Shown here piece after piece: positions 20,176-27,448 of a stretch of 30,425 bases of DNA. The stretch's first letter is position 1; each line of letters starts with the position of its first letter. Under the pieces are notes generated by a model, which worked only from the letters and a program-made list of their open reading frames with translations, had not been told where the DNA came from and made no database searches. This DNA comes from Candidatus Eiseniibacteriota bacterium. GTDB lineage: Bacteria; Eisenbacteria; RBG-16-71-46. The stretch lies in NCBI GenBank assembly GCA_023249815.1, contig JAHFBX010000001.1, forward strand, positions 431 through 30,855, written 5' to 3'. Made by a program: the position numbers and the translations under genes.

Positions 20176-21000
20176 TCAGCCCGCGGCCTTCGGCGTCGCT
20201 TCCGCGGCGGGCTCGGCCGTCGCCACGGGCGGCTCCGGCTCGTCCTGCGGGCGGATGCGGAAGATGCGCGACAACTCCGAGCGCAGCCGGCCCTCGTCCA
20301 GTCGCGAGTAGAGCACGCCGCGATGCGCCACCGAGATGTCGCCGGTCTGCTCGCTCACCACGATCACGGCGGCGTCGGTCTCCTCGGAGAGTCCGAGGGC
20401 GGCGCGATGGCGCGTGCCCAGCGACACGGCGGTGAGCGGATTGCTCGACAGCGGCAGGATGCACGACGCCGCCACGATGGTGTCCTCGCGCAGGATCACG
20501 GCGCCGTCGTGGAGCGGCGAACCGGGGCTGAACAGCGTCACCAAGAGCTCGGCCGAGACCTTGGCGTCCAGGCGCGAGCCGGTCTCGACGAAGTTGCGCA
20601 GGCCCACGTTACGCTCCATCACGATCAGGCCGCCGTGGCGGCGCTGCGCCAGGCTCTCCACCGCGCGCACGACCTCGCCGAGGACCCCGTAGTTCTCGCC
20701 GCGCAAGAACGAGCGGAAATAGCGCGTGCGTCCGAACTGCGCCAGCGCGTGTCGGAGTTCGGGCTGGAACAGGATCACGAACACGATGAGCCAGACGGTC
20801 TTCAGGCTCGACACGATCCAGCGCACGGCGAGCAGGTCGAAATAGTTGGCCACGAGCCCGATGAGCGCGATCACGAGCAGTCCGACGATCATCTGCGCCG
20901 ACCGCGTGCCCTTCACCAGCGACAGCAGCCGGTAGAACAGCGCGGCGACGATGAGGATGTCGAGGACGTCCAGGAGCCAGAACGAGTGGACGGGAGTCAT
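20176..21000 (-). CDS. cdaA: Diadenylate cyclase CdaA
   Basis: A 274-residue membrane diadenylate cyclase that makes c-di-AMP from two ATP. Three membrane helices (about 8-27, 36-53, 62-79) precede a DAC (DisA_N) domain with SPLHDGAVIL (DGA at 165-167) and GTRHRAALGLSEETDA (RHR at 197-199), the two catalytic motifs. The C-terminus ends in a Pro/Ala/Glu-rich tail (about 250-274). The length matches CdaA of Firmicutes. It starts 31 bases after folP, the common folP-cdaA neighbourhood in many phyla. c-di-AMP usually governs potassium and osmotic balance; no receptor gene is seen here. Confidence 0.95.
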   Translation of the reverse strand: MTPVHSFWLLDVLDILIVAALFYRLLSLVKGTRSAQMIVGLLVIALIGLVANYFDLLAVRWIVSSLKTVWLIVFVILFQPELRHALAQFGRTRYFRSFLRGENYGVLGEVVRAVESLAQRRHGGLIVMERNVGLRNFVETGSRLDAKVSAELLVTLFSPGSPLHDGAVILREDTIVAASCILPLSSNPLTAVSLGTRHRAALGLSEETDAAVIVVSEQTGDISVAHRGVLYSRLDEGRLRSELSRIFRIRPQDEPEPPVATAEPAAEATPKAAG

Positions 21001-21031
21001 GGCTCGTAAACGTTATCAGATGGCGTGCGCG

Positions 21032-21886
21032 CTACGCGATGGTGCGTCGCGCGCGTCGGGCGGCAGCGGCGATCCGGGCGACTCGAACCGTGGCGGCCAC
21101 GTCGTGCACGCGAAGGACGTGCGCGCCCTCGAACACGGCGATGGAGGCCGCTGCGAGACTGGCGGCGATGCGGTCCTGCGGCGGGCCGTCGTCACCGGTC
21201 AGGCGGGCGAGAAAGCTCTTCCGCGAGGCACCCACGAGCACGGGGCGGTCGAGTGCGGCCAGCTCGGGGAGGCGTGCGAGCAGCTCGAGCGAGCCGGCCG
21301 CCGACTTGCCGAAGCCGATGCCCGGGTCCAGGGCGATCGCCTCGCGCGCCACGCCGGCCGCCACGGCGCGTGCCATGCGGGTGCGCAGGAACGCCGTGAC
21401 CTCGGCCGAGACGTCGTCGTAGACCGTGTCCTGCTGCATGGTCTCGGGCGTGCCGCGCATGTGCATGAGCACGAGGCCAGCGCCAGCGCCGGCCACCACC
21501 TCGCCCATCCCTGGATCCGAGAGCGCGCTCACGTCGTTCACGACCTTCGCGCCCAGCGCGACGGCGCGGCGTGCCACCTCGGCCGAGCGTGTGTCGACGG
21601 AGACCACGGCGTCCGGTCGCGACGCGCGCAAAGCCTGGAGCACCGGCTCCAGCCGGCGCCACTGCTCGTCGGCGGGCACGTCGGGCGAACCGGGGCGCGT
21701 GCTCTCTCCGCCCAGGTCCAGCACATCGGCGCCCTCGGAGAGAAGTTCGTGGCAGCGCGCCAGGGCGGCGCCGGGATCCAGGTAGCGGCCGCCGTCCGAG
21801 AACGAGTCCGGCGTCACGTTCACGATGCCCATCACCAGCGGGCGGTCCGCGAGGTCGTACGTGACGTCGCGGCAGCGCCAGATCAC
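21032..21886 (-). CDS. folP: Dihydropteroate synthase
   Basis: A 284-residue dihydropteroate synthase, which joins p-aminobenzoate to dihydropterin pyrophosphate in folate synthesis. Motifs in order are MGIVNVTPDSFSDGG, DLGGESTRPGS, VVSVDTRSAEV, VNDVSAL, LVLMHMRGTPETMQ, IALDPGIGFGKS, VLVGASRKSFL and a final RVHDVAAT. I chose GTG at 21886, which overlaps the upstream DinB-like stop as GTGA; the longer reading frame from 21961 adds 25 arginine-rich residues inside the neighbouring gene. It is coupled with the DinB-like gene and followed by cdaA. All catalytic-loop motifs appear intact. Confidence 0.95.
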   Translation of the reverse strand: MIWRCRDVTYDLADRPLVMGIVNVTPDSFSDGGRYLDPGAALARCHELLSEGADVLDLGGESTRPGSPDVPADEQWRRLEPVLQALRASRPDAVVSVDTRSAEVARRAVALGAKVVNDVSALSDPGMGEVVAGAGAGLVLMHMRGTPETMQQDTVYDDVSAEVTAFLRTRMARAVAAGVAREAIALDPGIGFGKSAAGSLELLARLPELAALDRPVLVGASRKSFLARLTGDDGPPQDRIAASLAAASIAVFEGAHVLRVHDVAATVRVARIAAAARRARRTIA

Positions 21887-22359
21887 GACGCGAGCGCCGC
21901 CTTGAGGCGCCGGATCTGCTCGGCGTGCCCGTGCGCGTGCGTGGCGTAGATCTCGAGCCATCGCTCGCTGTGGTAGCTGCCGGCCTCGCTGTGCCAGCCG
22001 AGCCGCCGCCAGTCGGCCTCGGACATGTGCTCGAGCAGCTGCGTGGTGGTCTCCCGCGCGGAACGAAACGCGAGCAGCGATGGCGCGATCGGTCGCTCCT
22101 GGTAATGCAGCAGCCGCGCCCAGGTGTCCTGGTCGTAACCCTGGATCACGGGGTGCGCCTCGGCGAGCAGCTTACGCAGACGGATCGCGCTCTGCGTCTC
22201 GCTGTCCGCCAGGTGGTGGACGATCTCGGCCGCGCTCCACTTCCCTTCGAACGGCCGCGCCGTGAGCTTGGCGGGCGGGAAGCCGTCCAATGCCGCCACG
22301 ACCTCGTCGTAGCCCGCCTTGTAGCGGGCAATCAATGCAGCGCGGGTGGCGGTGTCCAT
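21883..22359 (-). CDS. DinB-like (DinB_2) family protein
   Basis: A 158-residue four-helix-bundle protein of the DinB/YfiT superfamily, whose members often bind a metal through three histidines and include thiol-dependent transferases. Candidate ligands are the His pair in WSAAEIVHHLADSE and the histidines in YATHAHGHAEQIRRLKA. I chose the ATG at 22359 because GGAG lies six bases upstream; a GTG four codons earlier has no better site. It overlaps folP by four bases at its end and is divergent from the OmpA-like gene. The substrate is unknown. Confidence 0.85.
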   Translation of the reverse strand: MDTATRAALIARYKAGYDEVVAALDGFPPAKLTARPFEGKWSAAEIVHHLADSETQSAIRLRKLLAEAHPVIQGYDQDTWARLLHYQERPIAPSLLAFRSARETTTQLLEHMSEADWRRLGWHSEAGSYHSERWLEIYATHAHGHAEQIRRLKAALAS

Positions 22360-22443
22360 CGGGAGCTCCACAGGATGCCAGGCGAGCGTCCGGCACGGGC
22401 CCGAGCGGCGCTGCGGAGGCGTCCGGTGGGCCCGGCACTCGCT

Positions 22444-22472
22444 TTGACCTGCCGGAAGCCCGATGCTACCAC
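22444..22472 (+). promoter_or_regulatory. Candidate sigma70-like promoter for the OmpA-family gene
   Basis: TTGACC and TACCAC are separated by 17 bases in the divergent intergenic region, about 120 bases upstream of the OmpA-family ATG. The -35 box matches five of six consensus positions and the -10 box three of six. Confidence 0.42.
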
Positions 22473-22593
22473 TTACCGGCTATCCGCATGCCGTGGGCCG
22501 CTTTCACTGCGCCTTGCCGGGCTTCTTGCCCCGCGGCGCGCGCCCTTGGCGCGCTTCTCCGACCGCACCGGGATCTCAGGAGGTTCGCTACCA

Positions 22594-24072
22594 ATGTCCC
22601 GCTCGAAGTGGCTGCCGTCGCTCATCCTCGCGGTCGCGCTCGTCGCGCCCTCCGCCCGTGCGCAGGTGGCCGGGCATGCCGTCGAGGTGTCCGGTGGCGC
22701 GGGCCTCGCGCACTACGACGCTCGCGACCGGATCACGCCCGCGGGACTCGCGCTCGGTTCGCTGGGCTACCGCTGGTCCACGGGACTCACGTTCGAGGCC
22801 GCGTGGCTCGGCTCGCTGTCCGAGCGTGACGACCTCACCTACGGCAAGACGGACCACAAGTTCAGCTGGACCGGTCTCGACCTGCGCTGGAGCCTGCGCG
22901 ACCCCTCCGAGCGCGTCACGCCCTATCTCCTGTCGGGCCTGGGTTTCGGCCGGTCGCACGACCCCGACATCGCAGTGGTGTCGCGACGTGGCTCCCCGAG
23001 CGCCGGTGCAGGCCTGATCATGAACGTGCCCGGACAGGAGCGCATGGCCATCCGGCTCCAGGTTCGTGACGTCATGCTGCGGGAGAAGGGCGCGACGTCG
23101 TTCTCGAATCACCTCGCGGTCACTGCCGGACTCCAGCTCTCGTTCCGCGGCAAGTCCAAGGACCAGGACCTCGACGGCGTGCGCAACTGGCTCGACCAGT
23201 GCCCCGACACGCCGATCGGCGCCAAGGTGGACGCGAAGGGTTGCCCGGTCGACAGCGACGGCGACGGCGTGTTCGACGGCCTCGACAAGTGCGACGGCAC
23301 GCCGAGGGGCGCCAAGGTGGACAAGAACGGCTGCCCGCTCGACGCCGACGGCGATGGCGTGGCGGACGGCATCGATGTCTGCGACAGCACCGCGAAGGGC
23401 GCCCGCGTGGACGCGCGCGGCTGCCCCATGGACACGGACGGCGACGGTGTGTTCGACGGCATCGACCAGTGTGAGAACACGCCGAAGGGCGCCGTGGTGG
23501 ACGCGAAGGGCTGCCCGGTGGACACCGACGGCGACGGCACGCCGGACGGGATCGACGAGTGCCCGAACACGCCGGCCGGCCTCACGGTGGACGCGAAGGG
23601 CTGCCCGTTCGAGGTGAGCGAGAAAGAGACGCAGCTGCTCGACACCGGCGTGATCCGGCTGCAGAACATCAACTTCGACGTCAACAAGGCGAGTATCAAG
23701 CCGGAGAGCTTCGCGCTCCTGGACGAGGTGGCGTCGATCCTGCTCCAGTACCCGACGCTCACGCTCGAGATCGGCGGCCACACGGACAACACCGGCAAGA
23801 AGGTGAGCAACGTGAAGCTGTCCGAGGCGCGCGCCAAGTCGGTGCTCAACTACCTGCTGCAGAAGTTCCCCACGCTCGACGCTTCCAAGTTCACGTCGGT
23901 GGGCTATGGTCCCGAGGTCCCGGTGGCGTCCAACGCGACGTCGCTTGGGCGCGCCAAGAACCGTCGCGTCGAGTTCAAGGTCACGAACGCCGCGGTGCTC
24001 AAGATCGAGCGCGAGAAGCGGCACTTCCTCAAGAAGGGCGAAACGGCCCCGGCCGACACGACCCGCAAGTAG
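22594..24072 (+). CDS. OmpA-family outer-membrane protein with thrombospondin type 3 repeats
   Basis: A 492-residue protein starting at an ATG with AGGAGG ten bases upstream. It has a signal peptide (MSRSKWLPSLILAVALVAPSARAQ), an N-terminal beta-barrel-like domain of about 160 residues (FTFEAAWL-like strands, YLLSGLGFG, LQLSFRGKS), five thrombospondin type 3 repeats (about 190-340) and a C-terminal OmpA peptidoglycan-binding domain (about 350-470) with INFDVNKASIKPESF, GGHTDNTGKK, LSEARAKSVLNYL and GRAKNRRVEFKV. A lysine-rich tail ends it. This is the OprF-like layout: barrel, calcium-binding linker, and peptidoglycan anchor that links outer membrane to cell wall. It is monocistronic, with a divergent neighbour upstream and a strong hairpin downstream. 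Confidence 0.93.
   Translation: MSRSKWLPSLILAVALVAPSARAQVAGHAVEVSGGAGLAHYDARDRITPAGLALGSLGYRWSTGLTFEAAWLGSLSERDDLTYGKTDHKFSWTGLDLRWSLRDPSERVTPYLLSGLGFGRSHDPDIAVVSRRGSPSAGAGLIMNVPGQERMAIRLQVRDVMLREKGATSFSNHLAVTAGLQLSFRGKSKDQDLDGVRNWLDQCPDTPIGAKVDAKGCPVDSDGDGVFDGLDKCDGTPRGAKVDKNGCPLDADGDGVADGIDVCDSTAKGARVDARGCPMDTDGDGVFDGIDQCENTPKGAVVDAKGCPVDTDGDGTPDGIDECPNTPAGLTVDAKGCPFEVSEKETQLLDTGVIRLQNINFDVNKASIKPESFALLDEVASILLQYPTLTLEIGGHTDNTGKKVSNVKLSEARAKSVLNYLLQKFPTLDASKFTSVGYGPEVPVASNATSLGRAKNRRVEFKVTNAAVLKIEREKRHFLKKGETAPADTTRK
23161..23613 (+). repeat. Five thrombospondin type 3 repeats
   Basis: Within the OmpA-family gene, about five units of roughly 30 residues repeat the pattern DxDGDGVxDGxDxC followed by TPxGAxVDxxGCP. 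Each unit keeps two cysteines and an Asp-rich calcium-binding loop. The DNA repeats are similar but not identical. Confidence 0.92.
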
Positions 24073-24090
24073 GCATTCGCACGAAACGAA

Positions 24091-24127
24091 GACGCCCCGG
24101 GCTCCTGGCCAAGGAACCCGGGGCGTC
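24091..24127. terminator. Bidirectional hairpin terminator
   Basis: GACGCCCCGGG and CCCGGGGCGTC form a perfect 11-pair stem with a 15-base loop between the stop of the OmpA-family gene and that of the convergent minus-strand gene. The left flank (ACGAAAC) is A-rich for the minus strand but no true T-run is present. Position and strength support a shared terminator. Confidence 0.7.
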
Positions 24128-24144
24128 GCGCGTTCGGTGCGGGC

Positions 24145-25716
24145 TCAGGTCCGCTGTTTCTTCTTCTCCGCCGCCGGGAACAACACGTTGTTGAGGATCA
24201 GCCGGTAGCCGGGCGAATGGGGGAACTGCTCGAGCTTGGTCTCGGGGTCGCCCACCATGTGCTGGTAGTCCTCGGGATCGTGCCCGCCGAGGAACGTGAA
24301 CGTACCCTGCCCGAACTGGCCATGCAGGTACTTCACCTCGTCGGTGCCCTCGACCTCGGCCAGCACGATGACGCCGGGCTTGAGCTTCGAGCGCCTGAAC
24401 CCCGTGCTCTGCCCGAGAAACTCCGGCACGGCGTTCACGTGATCCTGCACGAGCATGGTGGCGACGGGATCGTTCTTCGCGCTGAAGTCGAACAACGTGA
24501 ACAACTGGTTCGGCCCGCGCTGCGCAGCCTCCTGCGTCATGTCGATGTCGCTGAACTTGTACAGGATGGGGTCCAGCTCGAGGCGGAAGTCCCGGAATGC
24601 GAGCGTGCGCGAGAAGTCGAGCTTTTTCTGCGCGCCGGCCTCGGGCGGGTCGCCGTCGTAGATGACGTCGGCGATGTCGACACCTTGCGCGGCGAGCGCG
24701 ATGTCGTAGGTGTCGGTGGCCGAGCACATGCCGAACATGAACCCGCCGCGCGCGACGTAGTCCTTGATTGATACCGCCACCGCGGCCTTCAACTGCGACA
24801 CCTTGGCGAAGCCCAGCTTGCTCGCCATGGCTTTCTGCACCCGCTCCTCCTCCTGGTACCAGGGGAACTGGTGGTAGCTCGCCCAGAACTTGCCGTGTTG
24901 ACCCGTGAAATCCTCGTGATGGAGGTGCAGCCAGTCGTACTTCGCCAGGTCGCCCTTCAGCACCTCCTCGTCCCACACCTTCGCGTACGGGATGTCGGCG
25001 AACTCGAGCGCCATCGACACGGCGTCATCCCAGGGCGGCTTGTTCGCCGGGATGTACACGGCCACGCGCGGCGCCTTCTCGAGCGTCACGGACTCCATGT
25101 TCTCGTCCGCGACGAGCGCGCGGATCTTCGCCTCGTCGGCGCCGGAGATGGGATGCGACGTGACGCCGCGGATGTTCGCCTCGCGCTCGATCGCGGCGTC
25201 GTCGGGAAGCAGGAACGATCCGCCGCGGTAGTTGAGCAGCCACTCGCACTTCTGTCCCCGCTGCAGCACCCAGTAGGTGAGCCCGTACGCCTTGAGGTGC
25301 TGCGCCTGCGCGTCGTCCATCGGCACGAGCAGCTTGGCGTGCGCTACCGCCGGCCCGAGGAGAGCGGCTGCGAACAGCAGCGGCCACAGCTCCACGACCT
25401 CGGCGTAGGAGCGCGGCCTCTCGCGCCGGTTCGCGTCGGCGGCGGCCGGGCCGTTGGCCGCACTCGCTTCGGTGCTCGCGTCGTCTTCGTGGGCGGCATG
25501 CGTCGTCGTCGGTGCAGGCTCGGGCGCCGGCGGGCCGCCAAAGCGGAACACGCGCGTGCGCTTGCGCCCACCTGGGAGGAGCAGCGCCAGGCCGAGCGTG
25601 ACCACGGCGAGCAACGCCACCACGACGACGCCAGCCAGCGCCAGCACGCCCGCCACCGGAGCCAGGAGCGGCGGCACGCCGCGGCGCAGGTGGCCGCCTG
25701 CGCGAATCGGTCTCAT
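24145..25716 (-). CDS. Conserved protein of the family often labelled 'asparagine synthetase B', with an extra N-terminal membrane region
   Basis: A 523-residue protein. From residue 128 on it matches a family common in Bacteroidetes that databases often call asparagine synthetase B, though nothing here resembles a glutamine amidotransferase or synthetase; the function is unknown. Recognisable pieces are KLLVPMDDAQAQHLKAYGL, EWLLNYRGGSFLLPDD, VAVYIPANKPPWDDAV, YDWLHLHHEDFTGQHG and ARGGFMFGMCSATDTYDIAL. Ahead of this are a long hydrophobic segment (15-48), a basic stop (RKRTR), an Ala/Asp/Glu-rich linker, and a second hydrophobic stretch at 110-127 ending AVAHA that looks like the signal peptide normally starting the family. 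The ATG at 25716 has GAGGAG six bases upstream, 22 bases after the TPR gene, so the whole frame is probably translated. Confidence 0.72.
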   Translation of the reverse strand: MRPIRAGGHLRRGVPPLLAPVAGVLALAGVVVVALLAVVTLGLALLLPGGRKRTRVFRFGGPPAPEPAPTTTHAAHEDDASTEASAANGPAAADANRRERPRSYAEVVELWPLLFAAALLGPAVAHAKLLVPMDDAQAQHLKAYGLTYWVLQRGQKCEWLLNYRGGSFLLPDDAAIEREANIRGVTSHPISGADEAKIRALVADENMESVTLEKAPRVAVYIPANKPPWDDAVSMALEFADIPYAKVWDEEVLKGDLAKYDWLHLHHEDFTGQHGKFWASYHQFPWYQEEERVQKAMASKLGFAKVSQLKAAVAVSIKDYVARGGFMFGMCSATDTYDIALAAQGVDIADVIYDGDPPEAGAQKKLDFSRTLAFRDFRLELDPILYKFSDIDMTQEAAQRGPNQLFTLFDFSAKNDPVATMLVQDHVNAVPEFLGQSTGFRRSKLKPGVIVLAEVEGTDEVKYLHGQFGQGTFTFLGGHDPEDYQHMVGDPETKLEQFPHSPGYRLILNNVLFPAAEKKKQRT

Positions 25717-25738
25717 CAGGCGCTCCTCGAGGCTCGCG

Positions 25739-27448
25739 TCACAGTCGTCGATCCTTTCGCAGTCGTTCCACCCGGCGCCGCACCTCGGCCGAGTTCCACG
25801 CACGAGGATAGCGCGCGAGGCACTCCTCGTACTGGGCGAGCGCGTTCTTCTCGTCGCCCAAGCTCGCGTAGGCGTCACCCGCGCGCTGGCGCGCGAGCGG
25901 CGCCAGCCGGTCCTCGGCGAGCGAGTCCGCGATGACGAGCAGCGGCACGAGCGCCGCCCGCACGTCGCCCTCCTCCACTCGCAGCGCGGCCAGCTCGAGC
26001 CCCGCACGGGCGGCGAAGTCCCCGCGCGGCGCCTGCATCCGCCACAGCGAGTCCGCGAGGCGGAGCGCGTTGCCCCGCGCGCCCCGCCAGCGCTCGAACG
26101 CGAGCCGGCCGAAGCTGACCCGGAGCGGCGAGCGGGGCGCTTCCTCGAGCAGGTAGAGCCGGTCCAGCGCGAGCGGGGCGTCGGGATCCTCGGGATGTTC
26201 GGCGACGCGGCCGTAGTTGGCGTGCGCCGAGTCCAGCTCGCCGGCGAAGAACTGCGTCTCGGCCAGCATGAAGCGCGCGGCGGGCCAGGCGCGCGTGAGC
26301 GAGTCGAGGACGGGAAGCGCGCGGGCGGGATCGCCCTCGCGCACCACGCCGAGTACCCGCTCGAGCGCCAGTTCGGGGAGGCGATCCTCGAGCCCGGGAT
26401 TCGCGGCGAGGAGCGCACGCACGGCCGGCGCGTGACCGGTGCGCTGGAGCGAACGCACCACCGCGAGCAGGAACTCTGGCCCCCAACGCTCGCCCGGCAC
26501 CTCGCGCAGCGCGTCCGCCAGTCGTGGCGCCCATTCGGCCTCGCGGCCGGAGGCCTGCGCGGCGTTCCACGCGCGACGGCCCGAGGCCAGCCGCTCGTCC
26601 GGGCGTTTCGACGCGTCCGCCGCGAGGTTCGTGAGCACGGCGAGCGCAGCGGAGGTGTCGGCGGCCCGTCCCGAGAGCAGCGACTCCTCGCCGAAGAGCT
26701 GCCGGAGCCCGGTCCGTCCCGAGCGCTTCTCGGCGTCCACGAGCACCTGCACGGCCTCGATCGGTCGGCCGGTGAGCGCGTGAAGCCTCGCCAGACCGAG
26801 CGCCAGGTCGGATCGCCACGGGCGAGTCGTGGACGCGCCCTCGAGCATCGCGAGTGCCGCGCGCGCGTCCACCGGGGCGAGCCGGAAGAACACGCCCGAC
26901 GCCCACGGGCCATCCACGGCGTTCGCCGCCCACGCCGCCACCGACACGCGCAGTGCCTCGCGCGGTCGCGCGAGCCGTTCGTACGCGGTGGCCAGCTCGC
27001 TGCCCAGCAGCGCCGAATCGCGCTGTGCGATGCGCTCGGCGACCGCGAGCCGCTCCACCGCCCCCCAGTCCTCGCGCAAGACGTGCGTGCGGCCGAGTTC
27101 CGTGACGATGATGGGGTGGTGGGGTCGCTCGCGAAGCAGCACGAGCAGCGTGTCACGCGCGCGGTCGGGCAGGCCCGAGGCTCGCAGGTCCAACGCGCGC
27201 TGGAGCCTTCGCGCGAATGCTGGCGGCAGCATCTCGATGGCGCGCGTGCGGGCCGGCGGGAATGGCACGGTGACCGACTGGATGAGCGCGTCGTCCGCGA
27301 CACGCAGCGGCACCGGGCGCGTCGGCGTGGCGGTCGGCGCGGGGCTTTGGGCCGACGCGACGCCCGTCACGATCAGCAGCGACAACGCGAGGCTCGACCC
27401 CCACCATGCGCGCGCTCTCGGCACCGCGCGAGCGCGGGCGGGGCTCAC
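25739..27448 (-). CDS. Exported TPR-like repeat protein
   Basis: A 569-residue protein starting at GTG 27448, which overlaps the stop of the upstream DUF4175-like gene as GTGA. An arginine-rich leader followed by GSSLALSLLIVTGVASAQ is a signal peptide. The rest is helical and made of degenerate tetratricopeptide-type repeats, clearest near the ends: LQRALDLRASGLPDRARDTLLVLLRERPHHP, then LAETQFFAGELDSAHANYGRVAEHPEDP, then DAYASLGDEKNALAQYEECLARYPRAWNSAE. No catalytic motif was seen. Its coupling to the DUF4175-like gene and short gap to the next gene suggest a shared envelope function, perhaps as a scaffold. Confidence 0.82.
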   Translation of the reverse strand: MSPARARAVPRARAWWGSSLALSLLIVTGVASAQSPAPTATPTRPVPLRVADDALIQSVTVPFPPARTRAIEMLPPAFARRLQRALDLRASGLPDRARDTLLVLLRERPHHPIIVTELGRTHVLREDWGAVERLAVAERIAQRDSALLGSELATAYERLARPREALRVSVAAWAANAVDGPWASGVFFRLAPVDARAALAMLEGASTTRPWRSDLALGLARLHALTGRPIEAVQVLVDAEKRSGRTGLRQLFGEESLLSGRAADTSAALAVLTNLAADASKRPDERLASGRRAWNAAQASGREAEWAPRLADALREVPGERWGPEFLLAVVRSLQRTGHAPAVRALLAANPGLEDRLPELALERVLGVVREGDPARALPVLDSLTRAWPAARFMLAETQFFAGELDSAHANYGRVAEHPEDPDAPLALDRLYLLEEAPRSPLRVSFGRLAFERWRGARGNALRLADSLWRMQAPRGDFAARAGLELAALRVEEGDVRAALVPLLVIADSLAEDRLAPLARQRAGDAYASLGDEKNALAQYEECLARYPRAWNSAEVRRRVERLRKDRRL

